A program made the translations under genes and the position numbers. A stretch of DNA of 64,000 nucleotides from SLNP01 sp964568875 (GTDB taxonomy: Bacteria; Bacteroidota; Bacteroidia; Bacteroidales; VadinHA17), in assembly GCA_964568875.1 (NCBI GenBank), contig CAZMSH010000019.1, positions 1 to 64,000 on the forward strand, in the 5' to 3' direction. Positions within the stretch are counted from its first letter, which is position 1. The number at the start of each line of letters is the position of its first letter. This document shows positions 33,606-42,832 of the stretch, piece by piece. The notes under the pieces are model-generated. The model did not search any database. It was not told where the DNA came from and worked only from the letters and a program-made list of their open reading frames with translations.

Positions 33606-35387
33606 ATGAGGAAGATTTTCATAACAATAGTGACAGCCATGGTGACCTTTTACATGGCGTTGGCGCAGCAGACAGGTGAGATAAAGAGAGAAGTAAGACT
33701 GTACAATCCATTCAGGCCGACTCTTTCTGAAGCAGGAAAGAAAAATTTCTTCCCTGATATGACCGACACTACTTCAGTGAATCAGGAGTTCACCTATATG
33801 GTTACGCCTGAACCTTTCTCTCCGCCCTATTCAATTTCAAAGATCAGGCCGGCAACACTAATGGCCGACCCGCTGCCAAAGCTTTACAAAAGCTGGCTGA
33901 ACATGGGCCTGGGCAACTATTTTACACCATTTGGGGAACTTAGTATAACAAACGAGAGGTCAAGATCGGGAATGATAGCCTTCTATGCCCGTCACTATTC
34001 CAGTAATGGCAAGATACAGCTTGAAAACCTTAAGAAGGTACACGCCGGTTATATGGATAATGATGCAGTGCTTTACGGAAAGAAATTTCTTCAGTCATCG
34101 GTGCTAAGCGGCTCGGTTGATTTTTCCCAGATGACCAGGCACGCATATGGTTATGATACTCTTTTCACAGACTGGGAAGCGAACCGTGAAGATATCAGGC
34201 TGGCTTTTATGAATGCGGGGGCAGGCGTCGCCCTTAACTCACTGCGGGCAGACTCCGGATCTCTCGTTTACGACTTCAGGCTTGGGTACAATTATTTCAG
34301 ACAGAGTAGTGATCTGTGGCAGCATGATATAAGGTTCGGTTTTGACGCCGGCAAAAGCATAAAGGCTCTTACCCCGAAAAGATCATCGAGACGATCGGGA
34401 GTATCTCATTTCTACGGAAGGGTAAGAGGCAGTTATGAACTGGCACTTTTCGACAATATTGTGGAGAATCAGCCCAGGCACATCGTAACTGTCAATCCTT
34501 CGCTTAGTAAAAAGAGTAATGAATGGAGTTTCAACCTTGGATTCAGGGCAGTGACCGAAACCAGAAGGCATGACATTGGAACCCTTTCGGAGGAGTATAA
34601 AACACGATTCCATATTTATCCTGATGTGAATCTCAACATTGCCGTTATCCCTTCCTTCCTTTCGTTGCATCTGGGCCTGGAGGGTGATCTGGTAAACAAT
34701 AGCGCCACAGAGACGGTGAGGTATAATCCGTTTATTACTACTGACGGGTCGCTGTACAGGATTCCCTATACCGATAATGAGATCGTTGCAAGGATTGGCT
34801 TCTCAGGCTCAGTGATACCATCGACCAGCTATAAACTCCACGGTTCCTACACGATATTCAGAGATATGCTCTTTTTCTCAAATCTCGTCTGGCAGGGAGG
34901 GGCAATACTTCCGGAAGGGGTGGGCAACTTTTTTATCCCGGTGATGTCGGATGGTAATATGGCGAAGGTGGGTGCGGAGGTAAATACGGCAATTACTCAG
35001 GGCCTGTCGGCGAAACTGAAAGGTGATTATTATTACTACACACTTACTGATATTGATTTTCCTTACTATAAACCCTCTTTTGAAGGTTTATTGCAGTTCA
35101 GATATAATTTGCGGGATAAGATCATTGCGGGGGCAGGCTTAAATGCAACAGGCAAAAGGAAGGCCTTCATAACTCCGAGGACGATACTCGGACCACCTCC
35201 GGTTCCGGTCGATGATGTTGAGCTGCCCATGTATATAAACATGAACCTGATGGCCGAATACCGCTATACAAAAATACTTTCATTCTGGGTAAGGATGAGT
35301 AACCTGAGTCTCAAGCGATACTATGAATGGGCTTACTATCCATCCCAGCGTTTCATGTTTATGGCAGGATTCAGTTACAGTCTTTAG
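33606..35387 (+). CDS. Outer-membrane beta-barrel protein
   Basis: 593 aa with a signal peptide ending at TFYMALAQ. After a short N-terminal part rich in Pro and Phe, amphipathic beta strands alternate through to the C-terminus, for example RSRSGMIAFYARHYSS, YDFRLGYNYFRQ, YKLHGSYTIFRDMLFF and RFMFMAGFSYSL, which ends in aromatic strand residues as in outer-membrane barrels. There is no plug or TonB-box visible, so it is not a standard TonB receptor. It forms an operon with the TPR gene upstream. Confidence 0.7.
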   Translation: MRKIFITIVTAMVTFYMALAQQTGEIKREVRLYNPFRPTLSEAGKKNFFPDMTDTTSVNQEFTYMVTPEPFSPPYSISKIRPATLMADPLPKLYKSWLNMGLGNYFTPFGELSITNERSRSGMIAFYARHYSSNGKIQLENLKKVHAGYMDNDAVLYGKKFLQSSVLSGSVDFSQMTRHAYGYDTLFTDWEANREDIRLAFMNAGAGVALNSLRADSGSLVYDFRLGYNYFRQSSDLWQHDIRFGFDAGKSIKALTPKRSSRRSGVSHFYGRVRGSYELALFDNIVENQPRHIVTVNPSLSKKSNEWSFNLGFRAVTETRRHDIGTLSEEYKTRFHIYPDVNLNIAVIPSFLSLHLGLEGDLVNNSATETVRYNPFITTDGSLYRIPYTDNEIVARIGFSGSVIPSTSYKLHGSYTIFRDMLFFSNLVWQGGAILPEGVGNFFIPVMSDGNMAKVGAEVNTAITQGLSAKLKGDYYYYTLTDIDFPYYKPSFEGLLQFRYNLRDKIIAGAGLNATGKRKAFITPRTILGPPPVPVDDVELPMYINMNLMAEYRYTKILSFWVRMSNLSLKRYYEWAYYPSQRFMFMAGFSYSL

Positions 35388-35405
35388 GTGTGCATGGGAG
35401 AGGAA

Positions 35406-35429
35406 GGTAATCGGTAATCGGTAATCGGT
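35406..35429. repeat. Three tandem GGTAATC heptamers
   Basis: GGTAATC repeated three times just after the barrel gene. The same heptamer pair occurs at about 41636-41652, and GGTAAAC pairs occur near 9353, each beside the GC-rich dispersed motif. Confidence 0.6.
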
Positions 35430-35465
35430 GCTGCTCTGAAGAACAGGCGGAGCGGAGGAATATAA

Positions 35466-35573
35466 TCGCACCCCAGGGGGATACAATCGCACCCCAGAGG
35501 GGATACAATAGCACCCCAGAGGGGATACAATAGCACCCCAGAGGGGATACAATCGCACCCCAGAGGGGTGCAA
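35466..35573. repeat. Five-copy 21-22-bp palindromic tandem repeat
   Basis: Five units of the type T(C/A)GCACCCCAGAGGGG followed by ATACAA, of 21, 22, 22, 22 and 21 bp. Every unit carries a CCCC-AGA-GGGG hairpin; in the last the stem extends to GCACCCC/GGGGTGC. There are no variable spacers, so it is not a CRISPR. It lies between the barrel gene and gyrB. Confidence 0.85.
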
Positions 35574-35776
35574 TAAGAATAGACCCAGACGATCCCCCCT
35601 CAATTGCCGCGCAGGCGGAGCGAAGCGGAGTCCCGTGCCGGTTACGTGGGCGCTGCCGGAGATATTAAAACGGCCCGGGTAAGGTCTAAAATACTGAGGT
35701 TCATAAGATGATGTGAGTTGTTGATAAATCCCTCCGTTTTTAGCAGGTTTTTTAACTGGATTTTAAGTATTTTTCG
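35574..35776. other. Gap upstream of gyrB without a gene
   Basis: Contains a GC-rich stretch (GCAGGCGGAGCGAAGCGGAG) like that just before the palindromic array, then AT-rich sequence leading to the gyrB promoter box. No open frame of interest. Confidence 0.4.
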
Positions 35777-35784
35777 TATCTTTA
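35777..35784 (+). promoter_or_regulatory. Probable gyrB -7 element TATCTTTA
   Basis: Near match to TAnnTTTG. It leaves a leader of about 160 nt before ATG 35951, unusually long for a housekeeping gene; the leader contains TCCGG/CCGGA inverted words and a 38-codon open frame. Confidence 0.4.
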
Positions 35785-35950
35785 CGGCCTGAAATAAAAT
35801 GCATTAAATCAAGCTTTTATGTCAGTCCGGAATATACCCGGAGAACCGTTGCCTGAGAGCACTTTTTTTCAGCAGCGGAAGATACTCCGGATGTGTTACG
35901 TGTATAGCATTGAAAGAGTAATTGGGAAATGTTGAAACAATTTTAACGAG

Positions 35951-37921
35951 ATGAGTGAGAAGGAAAGAAGAGAACAGGGACAAGGTGATTATTCAGCAGA
36001 AAGTATCCAGGTGCTTGAGGGTCTGGAAGCAGTCAGGAAAAGGCCAGCGATGTATATTGGTGATACTGGCGTTAAGGGTTTGCATCATCTTGTATATGAA
36101 GTCATTGACAATTCAATAGATGAGGCCCTGGCTGGTCATTGCGACACAATTGCAGTAGAAATCAATGAGGATAATTCAATAACGGTTTCTGACAACGGAA
36201 GGGGTATACCTACCGGTATGCATGAGAAGGAAAAGCGTTCTGCACTTGAGGTTGTAATGACGGTGCTGCATGCAGGGGGTAAATTTGACAAGGACTCCTA
36301 CAAGGTTTCAGGAGGCTTGCATGGTGTGGGTGTTTCATGTGTAAACGCTCTTTCATCTAAGCTTGAGGTTAAAGTGATGCGTGAAGGAAAGCTCTTCAGG
36401 CAGGCTTATGAGAGAGGAAAGCCGGTAACAGCCGTTGATATAATCGGTGAATCATCAGAGAGGGGAACCGTAGTAACATTCTGTCCCGATGACACAATAT
36501 TTCAGACTACGGAATTCAAGTTTGAGATACTGGCTGCAAGACTAAGAGAACTGGCTTTTCTTAATAAAGGGATAAAACTCTCTATCAGGGATATGAGAGA
36601 ACTGGTTGAGAACGGCAACGGTGGCAAGCCGAGGTATGACGAGTTTTTTTCCGAGCGTGGACTGATCGAATTTGTTGAATACCTTGATGTAAATCGCGAA
36701 AGCCTTATTGAAAAACCAATATATGTTAGTACTGACAAGTATGACTTCCCGGTAGAGATCTCATTGCAGTACAATACCTCATTTTCTGAGAATGTACATT
36801 CTTATGTCAATAATATCAATACCATAGAAGGAGGTACTCACCTGGCTGGCTTTCGCCGCGGACTTACACGTACTCTTAAGAAGTATGCAGAGGATTCGGG
36901 TATGACTTCCAAGCTGAAGTTTGATATCAACGGTGATGATTTCCGTGAAGGACTGACAGCTGTTATATCTGTAAAAGTTGCTGAACCGCAATTTGAAGGT
37001 CAGACGAAAACAAAGCTGGGTAATACTGAGGTTATGGGATCGGTTGACATGGCAGTCAGTGCCGTGCTCTCCAACTACCTCGAGGAGAATCCCAAGGATG
37101 CCAGGCAGATTGTTCAGAAGGTTATTCTTGCTGCAACGGCCAGGCATGCTGCCAGAAAAGCCCGTGAGCTGGTACAACGTAAGAATGTGCTGTCAGGCTC
37201 AGGCCTGCCAGGGAAACTGGCTGACTGTTCGGACAAGGATCCTGAAGCCACGGAGGTATTTCTTGTTGAGGGCGATTCTGCGGGAGGAACTGCCAAGCAG
37301 GGCAGGGACAGAAGGTTTCAGGCCATACTGCCTCTCAGGGGAAAAATCCTCAATGTGGAAAAGGCTATGGCCCATAAGATATTTGAGAGTGAAGAGATAA
37401 AAAATATCTTTACTGCACTTGGCGTAACCATTGGCACAGAGGAAGACAGCAAGGAACTCAACCTTTCCGGATTGAGGTATCATAAGGTTATAATAATGAC
37501 TGACGCTGATGTTGACGGTTCCCATATTACTACACTTATAATGACCTTCTTCTTCAGGTATATGCAGGAGCTTATACAGAGGGGATACCTTTACATCGCC
37601 ACTCCGCCTCTCTATCTGGTCAGGAAGGGCAAGTCCGAGAAATACTGCTGGTCGGATGAGGAACGTGATGAGGCCGTTAAGGAACTTGGACAGGGTAAGG
37701 ATTCTACGGTGTCTCTGCAGAGGTACAAGGGTCTTGGGGAGATGAATGCCGAGCAATTATGGGAGACTACCATGAACCCTGAAACCAGAACACTGCGACA
37801 GGTTACAATAGATAGTGCTGCCGAGGCGGATCATATCTTCTCGATGCTGATGGGCGATGAGGTGCCTCCGAGAAGGGAGTTTATTGAGACGCATGCCAAA
37901 TACGCTAAAATAGATGTGTGA
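35951..37921 (+). CDS. gyrB: DNA gyrase subunit B
   Basis: 656 aa, usual length for Bacteroidota GyrB. GHKL ATPase motifs: EVIDNSIDEALAGHC, VSDNGRGIPTG and GGLHGVGVSCVNALS; then the transducer domain; then TOPRIM with EGDSAGGTAKQGRDR and the metal-binding DADVDGSHI. The C-terminal PLYLVRKGK and YKGLGEMNAEQLWETTMNP segments complete it. With GyrA it introduces negative supercoils. It is alone on the plus strand, convergent with the DUF362 gene, and makes a good phylogenetic marker for this scaffold. Confidence 0.97.
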   Translation: MSEKERREQGQGDYSAESIQVLEGLEAVRKRPAMYIGDTGVKGLHHLVYEVIDNSIDEALAGHCDTIAVEINEDNSITVSDNGRGIPTGMHEKEKRSALEVVMTVLHAGGKFDKDSYKVSGGLHGVGVSCVNALSSKLEVKVMREGKLFRQAYERGKPVTAVDIIGESSERGTVVTFCPDDTIFQTTEFKFEILAARLRELAFLNKGIKLSIRDMRELVENGNGGKPRYDEFFSERGLIEFVEYLDVNRESLIEKPIYVSTDKYDFPVEISLQYNTSFSENVHSYVNNINTIEGGTHLAGFRRGLTRTLKKYAEDSGMTSKLKFDINGDDFREGLTAVISVKVAEPQFEGQTKTKLGNTEVMGSVDMAVSAVLSNYLEENPKDARQIVQKVILAATARHAARKARELVQRKNVLSGSGLPGKLADCSDKDPEATEVFLVEGDSAGGTAKQGRDRRFQAILPLRGKILNVEKAMAHKIFESEEIKNIFTALGVTIGTEEDSKELNLSGLRYHKVIIMTDADVDGSHITTLIMTFFFRYMQELIQRGYLYIATPPLYLVRKGKSEKYCWSDEERDEAVKELGQGKDSTVSLQRYKGLGEMNAEQLWETTMNPETRTLRQVTIDSAAEADHIFSMLMGDEVPPRREFIETHAKYAKIDV

Positions 37922-37956
37922 TAAAGCAGCGGAATTAAGCTGCTGACCGGCTTGCA

Positions 37957-39069
37957 TCAGCGACCGAACAGTTTACGTCTGATATCGACAGCGCTGGCAG
38001 GACAGACCTCACTGCAGCAAAAGCAGCGTATGCATTTATTGTCGGTAAGCAACACCCTGTTTTTCTCTGTAGGATGGAATTCTATTGCTTTGACAGGACA
38101 GATTGCTATGCATTTTCCACAGCCTATGCATTTTTTATGGATAAATACCGGACGGTGCTCAAGCTTTCTTAGTGGTTTTATACGCCTCACTACAAACTGC
38201 AGCGCGATGTTGCCGTTTTTCTTGATACCTACCTTTAGAAAATCCTGTTTAACCACCGTATTCAGATCGGGACCCTCATAATCGATTTCATCTGCCGAGG
38301 AGAGCCATTCGCCACGTGTTGTGGCAATTAAATTGGTGGTGATGTCCATTGGTTCGTAGCCTGCTATTTTTGAGACAATTATGTCAAGGGCTGCCGGATT
38401 TGTTGAACCGGCAAGAATGCCTGTCCTGACAGGAAAACCATTCCCCGGTCCGGGCCCTTCCATAGCCATAATACCATCAATAAGAAAAAAATGTGGTAGT
38501 ATCGCCTCATTCAGGTCCACCAGAAACCTTCCGAAACTTAACCTGTCCTGATGAATGGCATGCTGTGCAGCTTTCTGAAGACCCGGAACCAGCCCCAGAG
38601 TGTTCTTGACGGCGCCCGTCAGGTACATCAACTCATGCGTTTTGAACTTCGGAAGCGATATTATCAGATCTGACTCGAGTGCCGCCCTCGCAATTTTCAG
38701 AGACCGGCCTGCTACCTTCAGAGATACCGGTTTATCCGTAAATACAGCCCATGCGGCACCTGTTCGCTCACAGACACCCTTTATTCCTGACCGGGAGGCC
38801 CTGAAGTTCTTTGTATGGATAGCGGGTGAATCGCCCACGATTACCTTTGCCCCCCTGCGCTGGAGGAACCTTACCATAGCTTCAACAACTGCAGGATGTG
38901 TGCTTATGCACCTGGCCGGGTCATCATCAGTGAGTATGTTTGGTTTTACCAGAATTTTTTTACCATCAGGGTCAGGGCCCCCACATTTCAGGTAAATATC
39001 CTCTATCAGACCTTCGATAAGATCAGTGTCATATTCTTCGCATCTGCGGAGAACTACCTTTCTGTTCAT
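37957..39069 (-). CDS. DUF362 domain protein with two 4Fe-4S clusters
   Basis: 370 aa. The DUF362 part (1-290) has ILVKPNILTDDDPARCISTHP, VGDSPAI, LKTHELMY-type segment SLPKFKTHELMYLTGAVKN and DGIMAMEGPGPGNG. The C-terminal ferredoxin domain has CIGCGKCIAICP and CIRCFCCSEVCP, two 4Fe-4S binding sets. Family members are thought to be iron-sulfur oxidoreductases of uncertain function. The start is 18 nt downstream of dacB, so it is probably the last gene of the rlmN-dacB unit. Confidence 0.85.
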   Translation of the reverse strand: MNRKVVLRRCEEYDTDLIEGLIEDIYLKCGGPDPDGKKILVKPNILTDDDPARCISTHPAVVEAMVRFLQRRGAKVIVGDSPAIHTKNFRASRSGIKGVCERTGAAWAVFTDKPVSLKVAGRSLKIARAALESDLIISLPKFKTHELMYLTGAVKNTLGLVPGLQKAAQHAIHQDRLSFGRFLVDLNEAILPHFFLIDGIMAMEGPGPGNGFPVRTGILAGSTNPAALDIIVSKIAGYEPMDITTNLIATTRGEWLSSADEIDYEGPDLNTVVKQDFLKVGIKKNGNIALQFVVRRIKPLRKLEHRPVFIHKKCIGCGKCIAICPVKAIEFHPTEKNRVLLTDNKCIRCFCCSEVCPASAVDIRRKLFGR

Positions 39070-39086
39070 GGAGCAAAAGACTTTGA

Positions 39087-40526
39087 CTAATTATTGAGCA
39101 GCAGATACTTAAAAAGATCTTCAATGCATTTGTTGACATCTGAAAGCGGACCCATGTAGTTGTTAACCAGTATGCAGAATGTAAGTTCCTTTCCTGATGC
39201 TGCTGTAAATACCCCGGCATACCCTCTCACCCGCGATAGCGTTCCGGTTTTGGCTCTAAGGTTGTTCATGAAAAGGGGATCACGGAAATAACTCTTCATT
39301 GTACCTGCTTCGCCTGCAGGTGGCAGTGAATTTCTGAATATTTCTGCATTGGAACCCTCGAGCAGCATGTACCTAATCAGGTCTGTCATGAATTTTGATG
39401 TCACTCCGTTTCTCGAAGCAAGCCCGCTACCATCCTCGATAAAGATTCCTCGGTGCCGGATTCCTGCAGAATCGAGGAAGGCCCTTATAGCCCTCACACC
39501 GAAAGAGACAGTACCCTTCCCTGATGTTTCATAACCAAGCTGTTTGATCATATGCTCGGCATAGAGGTTTACGCTTTCATGGGTCAGGATATGAATGATC
39601 TCGGAAAGGGGAGGTGATGTGATTTCGCTAAGCGGTTGCAGTACTCCTACAGATAAATCATAAACTGTACGGGTTGTTCCCGCACCTCCGGTCACTGTAA
39701 TGCCTCTCGCCTGCAGTGCATCAAGTACCATCTCTGCCAGCACCATTGGTGGGTCGGGGATTGATGCCTTAAGAATAAACTCATCCCTGTTTTCCGGTAC
39801 GAATCCCGATATCCATGCATAGTTGCTATAAGGAGCTGAATAGACATACCCACGGTCACTGGTTCCCTCTGCAGTAAGATAGCTTTTAAGAGCAAGAGTC
39901 TTAATCACCGGATCAAACTTAAATATTTCCGGAACCGAACCCCGCTCGCCGGTTCTCATATGGATTTTCAGGGTATTGTCAAATACTGTCAATCCATACG
40001 GTCCGGCTCCGTAGTAGTTGCCCAGATCGCCCCAGGACCATCGGGTTGAAGCCGGACTGAAATCGTAGATGGTTTCATCTGAAATAATTCTGCCTTTTAT
40101 CCTTTTTATCCCGCTCTCTTCTATTGCAGTGGCAATGCTGTCGATTATGTTGCCGTAGTGTTCTGCAAATCTTTCCGATCCCAGGGCAGGATCACCGCCA
40201 CCTCTTATTATTATGTCGCCTGTCAGTACATTGCCCCTGCGATTCATCTCCCCGATATGTCCGACAACAGTTTTAAACCTGTAGTCAGCTCCCAATAATT
40301 CAAGAGCAGCAGATGTCGACACCAGTTTTTGCACGGAAGCCGGGGTGAGGGCCCTGTCAGGATCAATACTGCAAAGCATTTCTCCCGAAAGCAGATCGGC
40401 TACGGTTAAAGTGATGGAGGCCCCTCCGAAAATTGAGTCGGGAAAGAATGATTTGATGTCGGTCTCCTGTGCCCTGATGTTGATCATAATTGCCAGGGCA
40501 ACAGCAAAAGTGAAAAGATTCTTCAT
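39087..40526 (-). CDS. dacB: D-alanyl-D-alanine carboxypeptidase/endopeptidase (PBP4 type)
   Basis: 479 aa, exported (signal ending about IRAQ). Class C penicillin-binding-protein motifs are present: SVQK (SxxK, about 64-67), SVN in THESVNLYAEH (about 315) and KTG in RAKTGTLSRV (about 428). It also has the S13 landmark GDIIIRGGGDPALGS. These enzymes trim or cut peptidoglycan cross-links in the periplasm. Its start overlaps the rlmN stop by 4 nt, so the two are translated together. Confidence 0.92.
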   Translation of the reverse strand: MKNLFTFAVALAIMINIRAQETDIKSFFPDSIFGGASITLTVADLLSGEMLCSIDPDRALTPASVQKLVSTSAALELLGADYRFKTVVGHIGEMNRRGNVLTGDIIIRGGGDPALGSERFAEHYGNIIDSIATAIEESGIKRIKGRIISDETIYDFSPASTRWSWGDLGNYYGAGPYGLTVFDNTLKIHMRTGERGSVPEIFKFDPVIKTLALKSYLTAEGTSDRGYVYSAPYSNYAWISGFVPENRDEFILKASIPDPPMVLAEMVLDALQARGITVTGGAGTTRTVYDLSVGVLQPLSEITSPPLSEIIHILTHESVNLYAEHMIKQLGYETSGKGTVSFGVRAIRAFLDSAGIRHRGIFIEDGSGLASRNGVTSKFMTDLIRYMLLEGSNAEIFRNSLPPAGEAGTMKSYFRDPLFMNNLRAKTGTLSRVRGYAGVFTAASGKELTFCILVNNYMGPLSDVNKCIEDLFKYLLLNN

Positions 40527-41557
40527 TTTTCAGTAGTTTTATTTTGTTCAATAGTTGACAGTAATCCGCATGCTGCTCTGATATCCTCACCCCGGCTGGC
40601 CCTTATTGTTGTCATGATACCTTTGGCCTTGAGGCTGTCCCTGAATATTTCCATCTTATTCTCTGAAGGACTTACAAGGTCTGAACCCGGTATCTTATGG
40701 AACCTGATTAGGTTGATTCTGCACCGTATTCCGCTGAGCAGCCGTGAAAGCTCCTTTATGTGAGCCTGTGAATCGTTAATGCCCTCAAAAAGAATATATT
40801 CAAATGAGACTCTGCGCTGGCGGTTCATGTCGAAAGAACGGATAGTATCAAGTATCTCTTTTACAGGATGAGCTTTTTGTACAGGCATGAGCATCCTTCT
40901 CTCCTCATCAAACGGAGAGTGCAGACTGATTGCCAGGTGACATTTTGTTCTTTCGAGATATTCCTTTACCGGTTCTTTCAGGCCTACTGTACTTACCGTA
41001 ATACGTGTAGGACTCCATGCGTAACCCCATTGTGAGGTAAGAATGTCGAGGCTGCGGAAAAGCTCATCGCGGTTGTCAAGAGGCTCTCCCATACCCATGA
41101 AAACAATATTCGTAAGCCGGTCATATTCCGGAATACTGCTAAACTGGTTAAGGATCTCGTTAGAGCTGAGATTACCCTGGAATCCCTGTTTGCCTGTCAT
41201 GCAGAACAGACAGCCCATCTTGCATCCCGCCTGCGTGGACAGGCATACCGTGGCCCGGTCACGGTCGGGTATATAGGCAGTCTCAATCCAGAGCCTGTTG
41301 CGAAACTTAAAGAGGTATTTTTTAGTTCCGTCTGCACTAACCGATGTATCTACAGGGTACTCAATTCCTGTTTCATAACCTTTGGAAAGTTTTTCCCTGG
41401 CGCTTAGTGACAGATTAGTCATGTCGCCGGTCTTTGCAACATTCTTTTTATAGAGCCAGTCAGCCATCTGACCGGCAGTATACCGGGGAAGCCCCAACTG
41501 CTCTGCTACAACAGCAAGTTCATCTATCGTCTTCCCAAACAGCTTCTCCATATTCAT
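40523..41557 (-). CDS. rlmN: 23S rRNA (adenine2503-C2)-methyltransferase RlmN
   Basis: 344 aa. Radical SAM cluster motif CKMGCLFC at 112-119, GMGEPLDN, and the methyl-carrying Cys in the C-terminal RAACGLL. It methylates A2503 of 23S rRNA and A37 of some tRNAs, supporting translation fidelity. ATG 41557 is taken; a second ATG two codons later is equally possible. First gene of the rlmN-dacB-DUF362 run, just after a dispersed repeat island. Confidence 0.95.
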   Translation of the reverse strand: MNMEKLFGKTIDELAVVAEQLGLPRYTAGQMADWLYKKNVAKTGDMTNLSLSAREKLSKGYETGIEYPVDTSVSADGTKKYLFKFRNRLWIETAYIPDRDRATVCLSTQAGCKMGCLFCMTGKQGFQGNLSSNEILNQFSSIPEYDRLTNIVFMGMGEPLDNRDELFRSLDILTSQWGYAWSPTRITVSTVGLKEPVKEYLERTKCHLAISLHSPFDEERRMLMPVQKAHPVKEILDTIRSFDMNRQRRVSFEYILFEGINDSQAHIKELSRLLSGIRCRINLIRFHKIPGSDLVSPSENKMEIFRDSLKAKGIMTTIRASRGEDIRAACGLLSTIEQNKTTEK

Positions 41558-41569
41558 AATTAAGGTGTC

Positions 41570-41698
41570 CGGTGTCCGGTATTTGGTATTACTCCCTTCG
41601 GTCGTGAGCTCGCCCGGCTGACGCCGGTCTCGGTTCGGTAATCGGTAATCGGTTCAAGGAATATATCCCAAATCGAGGCTCCGGCCGAGCTTGCGACC
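41570..41698. repeat. Dispersed GC-rich intergenic repeat island, copy C
   Basis: In order: GTGTCCG words in tandem; the 18-mer GGTCGTGAGCTCGCCCGG (41600-41617) preceded by ACTCCCTTC exactly as at 11301; two GGTAATC heptamers (about 41636-41652); and an inverted related unit CCGGCCGAGCTTGCGACC (41681-41698). It fills the gap between the S9 hydrolase and rlmN genes. Confidence 0.7.
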
Positions 41699-41717
41699 AG
41701 CGGGAGCAACCGTATAT

Positions 41718-42815
41718 CTAAAATCTGTACGCTGCTTTTCTTAGTTCCTTTACACTTTTAAAGGGACGAGGCGGATTGAGGTAGTTGTTTAGGTGATTGT
41801 ATATCTTCATCCTTATTTCTATAGCCTCTTTGTAATCCATCCTGTCGAATGAGTGACCTCCGGGCATATCCTTGAATATCTCATATGTGAAGTTCTTCTT
41901 GCCGGCTGCCTTTAATGACTTGATCAGATGTTCCACCTCCAGCACGTTTACATCCTCGTCGTTGGTATTTGTATGTATCAGCAGTGGTGTGTTTTTATAT
42001 CTGTCAACCTGCCATGCCGGTGAGCGTCTCCTGTATTCTTCCACGTTTTCATCTGCTGACTTGCCGATATGGTAGTCGGCTGAATATAGGTCTCTGTATG
42101 CCTGGTTTTTATATCCCATTCTTGCAATTACGTCACTTACCGGAACACCGGCAAATGCTACCTTGTAATTTGACGGATAGTCGAAGATACACATCAGGGT
42201 GATCAGTCCGCCATGACTCCAGCCCAGTATTCCCACGCGATCTTTGTCAACTATTTCGTAGTTGTCAAGCATGAACTGGCGGCTTGCATCTACATCCTGC
42301 ACCTCCAGTCCGCCGTAGTCGATCTGACGGTACATGCCGGCACCATATCCCGTTGAGCCGCGGTATTCAGCTGCAACGACGATATATCCCTGGACAACCA
42401 TCTCCCTGATAATGTGTGTATAGTAGGTGTTGAAGTCTGAATGCACTCCTCCGTGAGGGAAGACCAGCAGTGGATATTTTTTCCCTGGGTCTGCATCTTT
42501 GGGTATAAATACATAGGACCAGAACTTCAGGGGATTTCCTGCTCCCTGACCGGTGGGATTAGGATTATTGGCGGGAGGGGGACCGGTCATATAGACCTTG
42601 TCAATCCATGCCACATCGCCAACCTTGTCGTACCAGTAGATGTCATCGATCTTTTTTTCGAGCACGTCGAGTCTGTGAGAAAGGCTTTCAAATTGTCTTC
42701 CTATTCCTTCAAGAGCCTTCATCAGTTCAATGTTCCCGGGTTGAGCTTCCAGAGAGAGACTTAATGCTGCAAAGAGCATTGTCACAGCCAGAAAATAGTT
42801 TGTTATCCGTTTCAT
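41718..42815 (-). CDS. Exported S9 family prolyl oligopeptidase-like hydrolase
   Basis: 365 aa with signal peptide (YFLAVTMLFAALSLSLEAQ). It lacks a beta-propeller: after a short helical part (ALEGIGRQFESLSHRLDVL) it goes straight to an alpha/beta-hydrolase domain with Ser in ILGWSHGGLIT, Asp in TNDEDVNVLEVE and His in GGHSFDRMD. So it is a propeller-less S9/acyl-aminoacyl-peptidase-like esterase or peptidase in the periplasm. It starts 17 nt downstream of dapF on the same strand. Confidence 0.85.
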   Translation of the reverse strand: MKRITNYFLAVTMLFAALSLSLEAQPGNIELMKALEGIGRQFESLSHRLDVLEKKIDDIYWYDKVGDVAWIDKVYMTGPPPANNPNPTGQGAGNPLKFWSYVFIPKDADPGKKYPLLVFPHGGVHSDFNTYYTHIIREMVVQGYIVVAAEYRGSTGYGAGMYRQIDYGGLEVQDVDASRQFMLDNYEIVDKDRVGILGWSHGGLITLMCIFDYPSNYKVAFAGVPVSDVIARMGYKNQAYRDLYSADYHIGKSADENVEEYRRRSPAWQVDRYKNTPLLIHTNTNDEDVNVLEVEHLIKSLKAAGKKNFTYEIFKDMPGGHSFDRMDYKEAIEIRMKIYNHLNNYLNPPRPFKSVKELRKAAYRF

Positions 42816-42832
42816 AGTCAGATTATTTGGTT

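Noticed and set aside
35466..35573. Possible CRISPR array
   Set aside because: Units are contiguous with no unique spacers and no cas genes are present.
35280..35603. 107-codon minus-strand open frame with repeated GVRLYPP-like residues
   Set aside because: It is the translation of the 22-bp palindromic array plus the antisense of the barrel gene's end; no start signal or protein-like composition.
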